Source: Ammoniphilus oxalaticus
Lineage (GTDB): Bacteria > Bacillota > Bacilli > Aneurinibacillales > RAOX-1
Assembly: GCF_003609605.1 (NCBI RefSeq)
Contig: NZ_MCHY01000002.1
Location: forward strand, 62,001-126,000
DNA: 64,000 nt
Direction of reading: 5' to 3'
The translations under genes were made by a program, and so were the position numbers. Under the pieces are notes generated by a model. The model had not been told where the DNA came from, made no database searches, and worked only from the letters and a program-made list of their open reading frames with translations. Position 1 is the stretch's first letter; the number at the start of each line of letters is the position of its first letter. Shown here one piece after another: positions 52,371 to 60,713 of the stretch.

Positions 52371-52673
52371 CTGCGCATCTAACATCGATTCCTTCTTTGC
52401 GCGCAATTCCCGTAACCAATTCCAGTCTCGTCTGTCAAGAGCAAGATCAATAATGCAGTTAATGTCATCTAATTTTAAATGAGGGTCCTCTTTGACAGTT
52501 ATGGATTTGATCGGGACATTAAACGTTCTACGAAGCGTTGGATCATAAACTTTCACGTAAGAGCCTGATTGCGAGAAGATGGTCACATAACCAACGCCAA
52601 TCCACTCTTGTCCAAGATAGTCTTTATACTTGAATTCGATCCACTGACCGATTAGTTTTTCTTCTAACTTCAT
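52368..52673 (-). CDS. IDEAL-domain protein
   Basis: 101 residues from ATG 52673, preceded by AGGAGGGGG. An SH3-like beta-rich first half (LIGQWIEFKYKDYLGQEWIG and GYVTIFSQSGSYVKVYD) is followed by the IDEAL segment IDLALDRRDWNWLRELRAKK. IDEAL-motif proteins in Bacillus include ComK-associated and YpiB-type helpers; the exact function is unknown. About 500 bases upstream carry no gene. Confidence 0.75.
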   Translation of the reverse strand: MKLEEKLIGQWIEFKYKDYLGQEWIGVGYVTIFSQSGSYVKVYDPTLRRTFNVPIKSITVKEDPHLKLDDINCIIDLALDRRDWNWLRELRAKKESMLDAQ

Positions 52674-53099
52674 ATCATGTCCCCCTCCTTTCAATTCCTT
52701 CGCGCGCTTAATGTCGAAATTTATCGCGAAAAAACGATTTCGTTCGGTGAACGACGGGGCGACGCTTGTTCAACGTCAAGTGAGCCAACACTAGCGCGCT
52801 TGTTGCAATTAGATTTCTTTGGAGTTCCCGCCAACAACCGTTGACTCCGTAGAGTCAAACGCTTATTACCGCTATGTTTCCGCTATCCCTTATTTAACAG
52901 ATGAGAAGCAGTCCGTCTCTCCCTGATAGTATTACCACTAAATGGATGTATAAACATCAATGCAAGTGATGCGCTCTGATAACGCTGATCTACAGGTTAC
53001 TCGATCCCTTACACACCGCTTCACAACATCGGATTGCGTTCATTGCAACGAACTCTATAACACATCATATTCAAAAAGTCAATAGCTTGTGTATAAAAA
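52674..53099 (-). other. Gene-free region with structured leader-like sequence
   Basis: No supported frame on either strand. On the minus strand TTTGACTC-TACG-GAGTCAAC (about 52840-52860) forms a hairpin with an extra-stable c(UACG)g tetraloop, and GTTGTTGGC / GCCAACA-type complementary blocks surround it. No T-box sequence is present. It could be the long leader of the IDEAL-domain gene or a separate small RNA. Confidence 0.4.
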
Positions 53100-53126
53100 A
53101 CAAAAAAACCGCCAATTGGCGGCTGA
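53100..53126 (-). terminator. Terminator of the nucleotidase-ACT operon
   Basis: CCGCC-AATT-GGCGG followed by seven Ts on the minus strand. Confidence 0.8.
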
Positions 53127-53195
53127 ACGATCCGAGTTATCCATTTTTATTATAGATAAGAAAATTTCCATTTCACTTCATCAAGCATCTTCAAT

Positions 53196-53723
53196 TTAAT
53201 GAAGTGAAAGGACACGATCCACGCGAGGCAGATTTTGAATAGAGGTAATGACATCGGTAGGGATCGGTTCATCTGTTAGTGAAACCAACAATGCGTCTCT
53301 CCCTTTTTGCTCCCGTGAAAGGTTCATACTTGAAATGTTGATTTTGTGATGGGCTAACACTTTTGAAACCTCGTGGACAATCCCTGGAGAATCGGTATGA
53401 AAAACAAGCAGTCCTGCCGTTTCTGGTGTAATGCGGCATGCATATCGATTGATCTCACTAAAGTGTGGACCTTGGTAATCTTGTGATAGCGTGTACTTAT
53501 TTTTACCGGTGTGGATAATCGCAATCTCATTCAGGTACTCGCCAGTCCTTGTTTCAACTTGAATATCTTCCGCCGCGCTAAATGTCAGGAGTTCGTCTCG
53601 AATTTCCTCTGCAACGCGCTGATGTTCCTCGCGACTAAGCACAGTCAGTTTTATTTTGCCTGGATCTGACTCTAAACGGTTGATAAGTCGAATCAAACCG
53701 CGGAGTCCCCCAAAATCCGTCAT
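53196..53723 (-). CDS. ACT-domain protein
   Basis: 175 residues from ATG 53723. The C-terminal half is an ACT domain, AGLLVFHTDSPGIVHEVSKV and HHKINISSMNLSREQKG, like those of serine biosynthesis and serine dehydratase proteins, which bind amino acids. The N-terminal half is an uncharacterised alpha/beta segment. The start codon overlaps the stop of the nucleotidase gene (TGATG), so translation is coupled. No catalytic domain is visible, so it is probably a ligand-binding regulator. Confidence 0.8.
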   Translation of the reverse strand: MTDFGGLRGLIRLINRLESDPGKIKLTVLSREEHQRVAEEIRDELLTFSAAEDIQVETRTGEYLNEIAIIHTGKNKYTLSQDYQGPHFSEINRYACRITPETAGLLVFHTDSPGIVHEVSKVLAHHKINISSMNLSREQKGRDALLVSLTDEPIPTDVITSIQNLPRVDRVLSLH

Positions 53724-54295
53724 CAAGCATCTCCTCCATTTTCTTTCAAGAAATTCGTCACTTCGCGCCAATTCGTCACACGATGCACTCCAGATGGCAA
53801 GGTCGCCTGGTTATATGGCGTATCTATTAGAAAAACAGGAACACTCAATTCTTCCCAAATATGCAAAGCGTTTTCCAAGCGATCTTCAACCATGTAGTTG
53901 ACATGATATTCCTTAATTGCGGGGATCTTATTGTGCGTGCCTGTACAAACAATCGGGGAATTCGGGAATCCATGTTCCTTAATCCACTTTTCCGTCAACT
54001 CTTCAAATTCCTCTAACCTAGCTGTGATATAAACAATGTTGTAATGATCATCAATCCACTTTAGCTCTTCTTGTGCGCAACTACGCGGGTGCGATTGCTC
54101 ATAGACAGGCGCGCTATGTTCGTCAAATAGTTTTGAAAAATCGTCGTAATCCATTTCAAAAATTTCGTGAAGATCATATTGTACAATCTCTTCAGGCTTT
54201 ACCTGCTTCCCCAATAACTCATTAAAATAAGGAATAAAGGAATCAAATTCCGTTAACGTGCCATCAATATCAATTCCCATTGTTTGTTTTTTCAT
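53723..54295 (-). CDS. HAD-type 5'(3')-nucleotidase (YqfW/NT5C-like)
   Basis: 190 residues. HAD motif I GIDIDGTLTEFDSF (two Asp), motif II VYITAR, and motif IV YMVEDRLENALHIWE. This architecture matches NT5C-type deoxyribonucleotidases and B. subtilis YqfW, which dephosphorylate nucleoside monophosphates. ATG start; the ACT-domain gene overlaps its stop. The pairing with an ACT protein suggests amino-acid-linked control, though the partner's ligand is unknown. Confidence 0.85.
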   Translation of the reverse strand: MKKQTMGIDIDGTLTEFDSFIPYFNELLGKQVKPEEIVQYDLHEIFEMDYDDFSKLFDEHSAPVYEQSHPRSCAQEELKWIDDHYNIVYITARLEEFEELTEKWIKEHGFPNSPIVCTGTHNKIPAIKEYHVNYMVEDRLENALHIWEELSVPVFLIDTPYNQATLPSGVHRVTNWREVTNFLKENGGDA

Positions 54296-54396
54296 TTATG
54301 GATTCTCCTATTCTATTTACAATGTCATCTTAACTAGCAGATACGCTAACAGCCACGCGCCTTATTCCCGTTTCGCAATTACGCTATGATGGAGAA

Positions 54397-54424
54397 AAAG
54401 CAGCCCGTAATCAGACTGCTTTAC
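54397..54424 (-). terminator. Terminator of the thioredoxin-like gene
   Basis: AAGCAG/CTGCTT arms followed by TTTTT on the minus strand. Confidence 0.65.
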
Positions 54425-54429
54425 CTCTT

Positions 54430-54774
54430 CTATTCATCCAGCGTGGAAGCGACTTGAACAGCTCGTTGCAGAAAATGTTCGATCTCTTCCCTGGATTTAC
54501 CTAGCTTGCTTACAAAACGAATCAATTCCTGACCGTTTTTAAATGCGATAAAACTAGGAATCCCGAAAATATCCAACTGTTGACTCAATTCCGGAAATCG
54601 ATCTCTGTCGAGGGATACAAATGAAATTTGATCCTTAAATTGTTTTTCTAATTCGGGCATAAAAGGATCGATCCGATGACAATCCGGGCACCAAGCAGTG
54701 TAAAATTTAGCGACTGTCAATTCTTGTTTGGCGATCTGTTCGTCCCATTCTGCTTTATTGTTTAGCTCAATCAT
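54430..54774 (-). CDS. Thioredoxin-family protein with CPDC active site
   Basis: 114 residues from ATG 54774. Thioredoxin fold: beta strand TVAKFYTAWCPDCHRIDPF with the redox CxxC as CPDC, cis-Pro in FGIPSFIAF. The Trp before CPDC and length fit a cytosolic thiol-disulfide oxidoreductase of the YtpP type. The start lies 1 base after the stop of the upstream small gene, so they form an operon. GAAAGAGAG serves as ribosome binding site within the preceding gene. Confidence 0.9.
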   Translation of the reverse strand: MIELNNKAEWDEQIAKQELTVAKFYTAWCPDCHRIDPFMPELEKQFKDQISFVSLDRDRFPELSQQLDIFGIPSFIAFKNGQELIRFVSKLGKSREEIEHFLQRAVQVASTLDE

Positions 54775-54775
54775 C

Positions 54776-54979
54776 TTATTTGCTCTCTTTCTCTTTATCT
54801 CGTTCTGCTTCATTCACAAATTTACGCAATAGCTTGTTCTCTTCATCCACCTGATGAAATGAACTCGGATAAACCGCCACCCACTTCGGCGGCAGACGCT
54901 TCACGGCTTCAAGCTGTTTATCTTGTTTCTCTAATTCGCCCTCTGTCAGCAACTTCTCCAGTTCTTTTTCAACATCCAT
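54776..54979 (-). CDS. Small charged protein cotranscribed with the thioredoxin-like gene
   Basis: 67 residues, highly charged and helical: EKELEKLLTEGELEKQDKQL, a short hydrophobic centre PPKWVAVYPSSFHQ, and a basic/acidic tail. Its stop codon is separated from the thioredoxin-like start by one base, which argues that it is a real gene. AAGGAAACAAG before the ATG gives a modest ribosome binding site. No family recognised. Confidence 0.65.
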   Translation of the reverse strand: MDVEKELEKLLTEGELEKQDKQLEAVKRLPPKWVAVYPSSFHQVDEENKLLRKFVNEAERDKEKESK

Positions 54980-55077
54980 CGCTTGTTTCCTTTCCTCATC
55001 AAAATAAGTAGCTATTCTGCTATTATAGACAGGGATTGGAAGGGTTATGTAGGCCCATGAAGCGAGCGTTCATTCAA

Positions 55078-55734
55078 CTAAAGTAACAAACGCTCCAATT
55101 CCTTCAAAGCAGTCGTATGTTCGAACGTTGCAACTCCTTGTTCCAAAAGTTCATCTTGATTTGCTTGATATGAAATAAAAGGGATACCCGCTTCTTGAGC
55201 AGCCATACCGTCGATCCAAGAATCCCCGATAAACACCCACTGATCTTTTGGAAGCTGGCCCCACTTTCTCATCATTATAAACAAACAGGAAGGCGATGGT
55301 TTCAACGCTTCCATCTGTTCACGACCAATCACACAATCAAACATATGAAAAATGGACAGTTGCTCTAATGCTTCCCGCGCGGCCGAATAGGCGTTATTTG
55401 TAGCGATCGTCACGATTTTATTTGCTTCCTTGAGGGCTTGCAAAATTTCGCGCGCATGAGGCTCCAAGGCCGCATCACGCATACCCTTTGCTTCTACTTC
55501 CCCGACCAAACGCCACACCTTTTGTTCAAATTGAGCAAAACGTGGATGCGCGCGGCCTGATTCGATGATTTGCGAAGCTGTCTGACTTTCCCAATTCGGA
55601 TTGACCTCGATGATCTCGTTTGCCAATAAAAAATCGTAAACAACCTGCTTCATCTCATGAAAGTCAATATTCGATTTTAACAACGTGTTATCCATATCAA
55701 AAATAATGCCTTGAAAAGACTTTGCTTGCGTCAT
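55078..55734 (-). CDS. HAD-family hydrolase (phosphoglycolate phosphatase-like)
   Basis: 218 residues. HAD motif I GIIFDMDNTLLKSN, motif II IVTIATNNAYS, Lys in EALKPSPSCLF, motif IV VFIGDSWIDGMAA. A four-helix cap (residues 15-95) places it in subfamily IA, next to phosphoglycolate phosphatase and pyrophosphatase-like enzymes. It has no adjacent partner. A role in removing 2-phosphoglycolate is possible given the C2 metabolism here but is not shown. Confidence 0.85.
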   Translation of the reverse strand: MTQAKSFQGIIFDMDNTLLKSNIDFHEMKQVVYDFLLANEIIEVNPNWESQTASQIIESGRAHPRFAQFEQKVWRLVGEVEAKGMRDAALEPHAREILQALKEANKIVTIATNNAYSAAREALEQLSIFHMFDCVIGREQMEALKPSPSCLFIMMRKWGQLPKDQWVFIGDSWIDGMAAQEAGIPFISYQANQDELLEQGVATFEHTTALKELERLLL

Positions 55735-55795
55735 CCGATTTTCCTCTCATACACATTCCCACTGACAAGGGTTAAACCCAGCTTTCTCTCGTCTA

Positions 55796-55823
55796 TGAAA
55801 AAGGAGCGATTTGGCTCCTTTAG
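55796..55823 (-). terminator. Terminator of the SelW-like gene
   Basis: AAAGGAGC/GCTCCTTT arms followed by TTTTT on the minus strand; the gene stop lies at the hairpin edge. Confidence 0.8.
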
Positions 55824-56071
55824 TTTAATATTAACTCTCTGATTAATCCGACTACTTCGTTCTCTTCTGGGAATCGATCCAACTCTTTTTTAGAGTATAC
55901 CAATCGGTCATTAACGGTAATTTCGAAGATTCCGCCTCCTTTAGGCAAGAGCGCCACATCTTCCACATCATTTCGAAAATTGTCATCACTCATTAATTCT
56001 TCCACCAAACTGATGGCTTTTGGCAAGTAATTTCACATATTACAAAATTCGATTTGAACGTTTAACTTCAC
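55820..56071 (-). CDS. SelW-like Rdx-family selenoprotein with CxxU (TGA) motif
   Basis: 83 residues from GTG 56071, 8 bases after AGGGGG, if TGA at 56033-56035 is read as selenocysteine. The sequence VNVQIEFCNM-U-NYLPKAISL places TGA exactly at the U of the CxxU motif (Cys10, Sec13). It is followed by the Rdx signature LLPKGGGIFEITVNDRLVYS and the closing FPEENEVVGLIREL. This is the SelT/SelW/SelH family of thiol-redox proteins. The frame from MPKAISL alone would lack the redox motif and has no ribosome binding site. A hairpin follows at SECIS distance. It has its own terminator. Sec use is highly probable. Confidence 0.85.
56002..56016 (-). promoter_or_regulatory. Candidate bacterial SECIS hairpin of the SelW-like gene
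   Basis: Minus strand CCATC-AGTTT-GGTGG: 5-bp stem (one U-G) and a 5-nt loop with G in the second position followed by U. The loop begins 21 nt after the TGA, inside the normal 16-37 nt range. Confidence 0.55.
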
Positions 56072-56158
56072 CGTTTATTCCCCCTATGTATTAGCAATAT
56101 TACATTATAGTATATCGAATTTAGCGAAGCGCGCCAACATAACAATGTGTTATTGAAA

Positions 56159-57055
56159 CTAATAGTTTCCTTGTTTGACCAGCCTTTTCATCAAGCTGAT
56201 AAACTGTTCCCCCGCTTTTGATAAATAACGCCCTTTCTTATACGCTAAAACTAATGTCCGACGCGCCTGAATATCGGAAATTGGGAGGTAAATCGGACGC
56301 AGGGTTGCATGTTCCGATCGTGTGACCATCTTTGGGATCAAGCCGATTCCCATCCCCGAGGCGACAAGCGATTGCAACGTTTCAATATTCGTCGTTTCGA
56401 AGATCGCTTGCGGTTCAAACCCAACCTGTTGACAAAGTTGGGCGGCAATTTGACGAAAACCTTGCCCCTTTTTCAATAGAATGAACGGTTCATCTTGACA
56501 GTCGGCTAACTTAGCTTCTTTTAAAGTACCAAACCGATGTTGCGGCGGGACCGCCAGTAGAATATCTTCTTCAAGAACGGGAATAAAGTCTAACCCCTGT
56601 TCATGTAATGGCAGTGACAATAAGCTGAAATCGGTTTGTCCCCTCGCTGTTAATGACTCAAGTTGAGCTGTCGGTTCCTCGACTAACACCAACTCGATGC
56701 CTGGAAAATCATGTTGAAATTGTTGCAATGCCTGAGGCAACAACCGCGCTCCTGTAATCGGCAAGCTTCCAATCACCAATTGTCCTTTCTTGCTTTCGGC
56801 AACATCCATCATCTCTTGTTTGAGTTGTTCCACTTGGTCAATGATTCGAGACGCTTGATCAATAAACCTTTTCCCTGCGTATGTCAGTTGTAACGAGCCG
56901 GGGCGGCGCTCAAATAATGATACAGAAAGTTCTTTCTCGAGTTTTATAATTTGTTGACTTAAAGAAGGCTGCGCTAAGTGAAGTTTCTCGGCCGCTCGCG
57001 AGAAGTTCTTCTCCTCGGCTAACATTAACGCATACCTCAATTGTCTTAATTCCAT
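56159..57055 (-). CDS. LysR-family transcriptional regulator, divergent from leuCD
   Basis: 298 residues from ATG 57055 with AGGTGAG upstream. The N-terminal helix-turn-helix is NFSRAAEKLHLAQPSLSQQI, followed by the linker helix and an effector domain of type LysR_substrate. It is divergent from leuC, and a palindrome typical of LysR sites lies between them. It probably controls leuCD, perhaps responding to a pathway intermediate such as 2-isopropylmalate. The effector is inferred only from position. Confidence 0.9.
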   Translation of the reverse strand: MELRQLRYALMLAEEKNFSRAAEKLHLAQPSLSQQIIKLEKELSVSLFERRPGSLQLTYAGKRFIDQASRIIDQVEQLKQEMMDVAESKKGQLVIGSLPITGARLLPQALQQFQHDFPGIELVLVEEPTAQLESLTARGQTDFSLLSLPLHEQGLDFIPVLEEDILLAVPPQHRFGTLKEAKLADCQDEPFILLKKGQGFRQIAAQLCQQVGFEPQAIFETTNIETLQSLVASGMGIGLIPKMVTRSEHATLRPIYLPISDIQARRTLVLAYKKGRYLSKAGEQFISLMKRLVKQGNY

Positions 57056-57063
57056 GCTTCTCA

Positions 57064-57088
57064 CCTATCACTATAGGTTAAACCTATA
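57064..57088. promoter_or_regulatory. LysR-type palindrome between regulator and leuC
   Basis: TATAGGTT-A-AACCTATA (57072-57088) is a perfect 17-bp palindrome containing the T-N11-A pattern. CCTAT-CACT-ATAGG (57064-57077) overlaps it. AT-rich promoter sequence for leuC follows. Confidence 0.65.
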
Positions 57089-57178
57089 TCTTTTATAGTT
57101 ATTATATCCTAGACTTAATGAAAAGAAAATGTTAAAAATAAATTAATCATGTGTAACAACGTTAGGGGGAAACAAGCA

Positions 57179-58585
57179 ATGAAGCCAAAGACGATGTTTG
57201 AAAAAATTTGGGACAACCATGTTATTCATCAAGAAGCAGGTAAACCGAGCTTGCTTTATATCGACCTTCACCTTGTGCACGAAGTTACTTCGCCGCAAGC
57301 ATTCGAAGGACTGCGTTTATCTGGAAGAAAAGTGCGTCGTCCAGATTTAACGTTCGCGACAATGGATCACAACATACCGACGGAAGACAAATTTAATATT
57401 ACCGATCCAATCGCTAAACAACAGATCGATACGCTCGTTGAAAACTGTAACGACTTCGGCGTGCCGCTCGCCGATTTAAACAGTCCTGATCAAGGGATTG
57501 TGCATATTATTGGACCTGAGCTCGGCTTAACTCTGCCAGGAAAAACGATTGTTTGCGGAGATAGCCATACGTCCACACACGGCGCTTTCGGAGCGCTTGC
57601 TTTTGGAATCGGCACGAGCGAAGTCGAGCATGTGCTCGCAACGCAATGCTTACAACAAACGAAACCGAAAACACTCGAAGTTCGCGTGAATGGTCAATTA
57701 CCAACTGGCGCGTCTGGAAAAGACTTAATCTTAGGCATTATCGCTAAATTCGGAGCGGATTTTGCTACAGGATATGTCATCGAGTATACGGGAGAGGCCA
57801 TTCGCCAGTTGTCGATGGAAGATCGCATGACCGTATGTAATATGTCCATCGAAGCGGGCGCGCGAGCAGGGCTGATCGCTCCCGATGAAACGACATTTCA
57901 ATATTTAGAAGGCAGACGCTATGCTCCGAAAGGAGAAGCTTGGGCTGAAGCGGTCAAGGTATGGGAACAATTGGTAACCGATTCAGGAGCCGCGTATGAT
58001 CACATCGTTGAAATTGAAGCATCCACAATCGCCCCGCAAGTCACTTGGGGAACAAGTCCGGGAATGGGAGCGGACATTACGCAATCCGTGCCGACTCCGA
58101 CTGATTTTGAGAGCATCAATGACCAAAAAGCATGCGCTGCCGCGCTTGATTATATGGACTTAAAGCCGGGAACGCCCATCAGCGAAATTGCAATTGATCG
58201 CGTCTTTATCGGCTCTTGCACGAATGGTAGAATCGAAGACTTAAGGGCCGTCGCAAAAGTGGCCAAAGGCTATAAGGTAGCTTCGCGTGTCAATGCGATG
58301 ATCGTGCCGGGTTCGCAAGCGGTCAAACGACAAGCGGAAGAAGAAGGCTTGGACCAAATCTTTGTAGAAGCGGGATTTGATTGGCGTGAACCTGGTTGCA
58401 GCATGTGCTTAGCGATGAACCCTGACGTCTTAGCTCCTGGCGAACGCTGCGCTTCAACTTCCAACCGTAACTTCGAAGGTCGTCAAGGCCGTGGCGGAAG
58501 AACGCATTTAGTTAGCCCCGCGATGGCTGCGGCAGCTGCAATCAAAGGACATTTCCACGATGTCCGCGACTGGGATTTTAAATAA
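57179..58585 (+). CDS. leuC: 3-isopropylmalate dehydratase large subunit
   Basis: 468 residues from ATG 57179 (AGGGGG 9 bases upstream). Aconitase-superfamily 4Fe-4S Cys residues in [14 protein letters not shown] and [12 protein letters not shown]. Active-site motifs [20 protein letters not shown] and [20 protein letters not shown]. With LeuD it isomerises 2-isopropylmalate to 3-isopropylmalate in leucine synthesis. It is first in a leuCD operon; leuA and leuB are not in the window. Confidence 0.97.
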   Translation: MKPKTMFEKIWDNHVIHQEAGKPSLLYIDLHLVHEVTSPQAFEGLRLSGRKVRRPDLTFATMDHNIPTEDKFNITDPIAKQQIDTLVENCNDFGVPLADLNSPDQGIVHIIGPELGLTLPGKTIVCGDSHTSTHGAFGALAFGIGTSEVEHVLATQCLQQTKPKTLEVRVNGQLPTGASGKDLILGIIAKFGADFATGYVIEYTGEAIRQLSMEDRMTVCNMSIEAGARAGLIAPDETTFQYLEGRRYAPKGEAWAEAVKVWEQLVTDSGAAYDHIVEIEASTIAPQVTWGTSPGMGADITQSVPTPTDFESINDQKACAAALDYMDLKPGTPISEIAIDRVFIGSCTNGRIEDLRAVAKVAKGYKVASRVNAMIVPGSQAVKRQAEEEGLDQIFVEAGFDWREPGCSMCLAMNPDVLAPGERCASTSNRNFEGRQGRGGRTHLVSPAMAAAAAIKGHFHDVRDWDFK

Positions 58586-58613
58586 ATTTCATAATAGGAA
58601 GGTGATTCAATCA

Positions 58614-59219
58614 ATGGAACCATTTAAAAAGCTTACGAGCGTAGTCGCGCCGCTTGACCGTGTCAACGTGGATACGGACGCAATCATTCCGAAGCAATTT
58701 CTAAAACGAATCGAACGCTCTGGATTTGGACAATTTTTATTTTATGAGTGGCGTTTTGACGAACAAGATCAAAAAAATGATGATTTTGAATTAAACAAGC
58801 CACGCTACGCAGGCTCAAATATTTTATTATCGCGCGCGAACTTTGGCTGCGGGTCTTCTCGGGAACACGCGCCATGGGCACTGCTAGATTATGGCTTTAA
58901 AGTCGTAATCGCCCCTTCTTTTGCCGATATCTTTTTTAACAACTGTTTTAAAAACGGGATTCTGCCGATTCGCTTAAGCGAAGAACAGGTCGAACAATTA
59001 TTCCAAAACACAGGAGCGCAAGAAGGCTACGCCTTGACGGTTGACCTGGAAGCGCAAACTGTTTCCGACGCAAGTGGACTCACGATGAGCTTTGAGATCG
59101 ATCCTTATCGCAAGGAATGTTTATTGAAAGGGCTCGACGATATCGCGATTACGCTCGAGTACGATCAACAAATTGGCGAATATGAAGCGAATTATCCGTC
59201 CTACTATGAGGTCAAATAA
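58614..59219 (+). CDS. leuD: 3-isopropylmalate dehydratase small subunit
   Basis: 201 residues from ATG 58614, with AGGAAGGTGA upstream. Swivel-domain motifs: [20 protein letters not shown], and [20 protein letters not shown]. It completes the active site with LeuC. The gene begins 28 bp after leuC and is followed by a strong terminator hairpin, which marks the end of the operon. Confidence 0.97.
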   Translation: MEPFKKLTSVVAPLDRVNVDTDAIIPKQFLKRIERSGFGQFLFYEWRFDEQDQKNDDFELNKPRYAGSNILLSRANFGCGSSREHAPWALLDYGFKVVIAPSFADIFFNNCFKNGILPIRLSEEQVEQLFQNTGAQEGYALTVDLEAQTVSDASGLTMSFEIDPYRKECLLKGLDDIAITLEYDQQIGEYEANYPSYYEVK

Positions 59220-59232
59220 TATTTAGCATTCA

Positions 59233-59272
59233 ACAACAGGGAGGGAACCCATTCGGTTCCCTCCCTGTTTCA
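59233..59272 (+). terminator. Terminator of leuCD
   Basis: ACAGGGAGGGAACC and GGTTCCCTCCCTGT perfect 14-bp arms around CATTC, then TTTC. Confidence 0.85.
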
Positions 59273-59329
59273 TGTACCTATATAAAAACGTTTCTGCTCC
59301 CTCTATCTTCTTTAAACCTGTTCTATCTC

Positions 59330-59563
59330 CTATGATCTTCTTCTCCTGCGCTGCATCCGGCCCGGTTTTCCTTTTGTTAAAATACAAGGTACGCCGTAAC
59401 CGATGGCTCCCGGTCGCTTCATCTTTTCGACATAGGCCATCCCTCTTGAGCATGGTTGCTTACATGCGATACACGTATCAACCGTGACAGTCTGCATGAA
59501 ATGTTCCATCGGATCAACAGTCGAAGCTACCGCTTTATTTGTTCTTCTATTTTTCGGCGCCAT
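59330..59563 (-). CDS. Small basic cysteine-containing protein
   Basis: 77 residues from ATG 59563. Centre DTCIACKQPCSRGMAYVEKM holds three cysteines in a zinc-finger-like spacing, with another Cys in GYGVPCILTKGK; the tail is Arg-rich (MQRRRRRS). GTG 59572 with AGGTGAAGAGG overlap is the alternative start. It may be a small metal- or nucleic-acid-binding protein. The family is not recognised, and the opposite strand holds competing frames, so this call is tentative. Confidence 0.5.
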   Translation of the reverse strand: MAPKNRRTNKAVASTVDPMEHFMQTVTVDTCIACKQPCSRGMAYVEKMKRPGAIGYGVPCILTKGKPGRMQRRRRRS

Positions 59564-59629
59564 CCTCTTCACCTGCCCTTATTTCTCGTTCACCTCACCA
59601 TATGTAACCGAGATCGTCCAGGTTCCAAC

Positions 59630-59663
59630 GAAAAAAGCAGCTCACAAAAATCATGAGCTGCCT
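59630..59663 (-). terminator. Terminator of the exporter-like gene
   Basis: GCAGCTCA/TGAGCTGC arms followed by TTTTTT on the minus strand, overlapping the stop. Confidence 0.8.
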
Positions 59664-60675
59664 ACCATCTCCAACGCCAGGAGAGCCATCGATTTTCCTC
59701 CTCTAAATAAGGAAAATGACCCTCTTGACTCACATATCGATTATAGCGCCGCAACCGCCTATCCATCCTTCCGAGCGCGGTTAAGATCTCCAATAAACTT
59801 TGTCCGCCGTGTTCCTCATCCGTCCGAATGTAACATTGTTTCCACCACTCGAGGTCAAGGCCAGTCCCTTTAGGTAAGGCGCTATGCGCCATCACCGCTA
59901 ACACAGATTCATACAACAATTTAATTTCTTCTTCGCTTCTCATTTGGGCTTGTTCATCAGGCCAATGGATCCGTCCATAATGTTCGGTCACGACGATAAA
60001 ATCTTGTAGAATCTCATTCTTACTCGCCTCGATGTGCAACCCTTTGTAATAGTTTTTCTTGCGCACTTCACTTTTGGACTGCTCCCGCATCCACTGTTCA
60101 AAACGGGCTGTCTGGCTAACAATCTCTTTCAATTCATTCATTTCCTTAAATCGAAACAGGCCTTCCGCTTGCCAATATGAATAGTAGACGATCAAAATTT
60201 TTAATGCCTGTTCGTAATTTCTGCGTAAATGGGTGACATACTTCGGAGGGAGTAAGACGATATTGATCAAGCCGGAAATGACAACCCCAACAAACGTGAT
60301 CATAAATCGATTCCCCGAATAAAATAAAAAGTTATCAGTCGGAGCTTCCATAATAAAAATAACAGTCACGATCGCCAGTGGGATACTTTCTTTCCATTTA
60401 AATAGATTGGTTAACGTAATCACCGTGATAATCGCCAACGACACCGTATAAAAATGAACGTCGAATAATAGCGCGACAGAAATGGCGACGACTGCCCCAA
60501 CAATATTGGCCTGAATTTGTTCGACGGCATAACGCAAAGAACGTTCATTCGTCGGCTGAATAGAAATCGCCGCAGCGACTGCGGCGAAAACAGCCGGTTC
60601 AAGCCCGAGCAATGTAGCGACAAAAAGGGAGACCATCACAGATACCGCTGTTTTGATTGTTCTTCTCCCGAGCAT
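59662..60675 (-). CDS. Aromatic acid exporter family membrane protein (YqjA/ArAE-like)
   Basis: 337 residues. Five or six membrane helices in residues 8-150: VSVMVSLFVATLLGLEPAVF, IVGAVVAISVALLF, VSLAIITVITLTNLF, LAIVTVIFIM, FMITFVGVVISGLINIVLLP. A ~190-residue cytosolic helical domain follows. This is the FUSC/ArAE_1 layout of B. subtilis YqjA-type proteins, proposed to export aromatic acids. ATG start after TAGGAGG. It is 38 bp downstream of the M16 protease gene on the same strand, probably cotranscribed. Confidence 0.85.
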   Translation of the reverse strand: MLGRRTIKTAVSVMVSLFVATLLGLEPAVFAAVAAAISIQPTNERSLRYAVEQIQANIVGAVVAISVALLFDVHFYTVSLAIITVITLTNLFKWKESIPLAIVTVIFIMEAPTDNFLFYSGNRFMITFVGVVISGLINIVLLPPKYVTHLRRNYEQALKILIVYYSYWQAEGLFRFKEMNELKEIVSQTARFEQWMREQSKSEVRKKNYYKGLHIEASKNEILQDFIVVTEHYGRIHWPDEQAQMRSEEEIKLLYESVLAVMAHSALPKGTGLDLEWWKQCYIRTDEEHGGQSLLEILTALGRMDRRLRRYNRYVSQEGHFPYLEEENRWLSWRWRW

Positions 60676-60713
60676 GACAAAAGCCTCCTATTTTTAGTAG
60701 CAAATTGGAAACG

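Noticed and set aside
59272-59873. Several plus-strand frames opposite the small Cys-containing gene and exporter end
   Set aside because: They lack ribosome binding sites and run antisense to a well-supported membrane protein gene.
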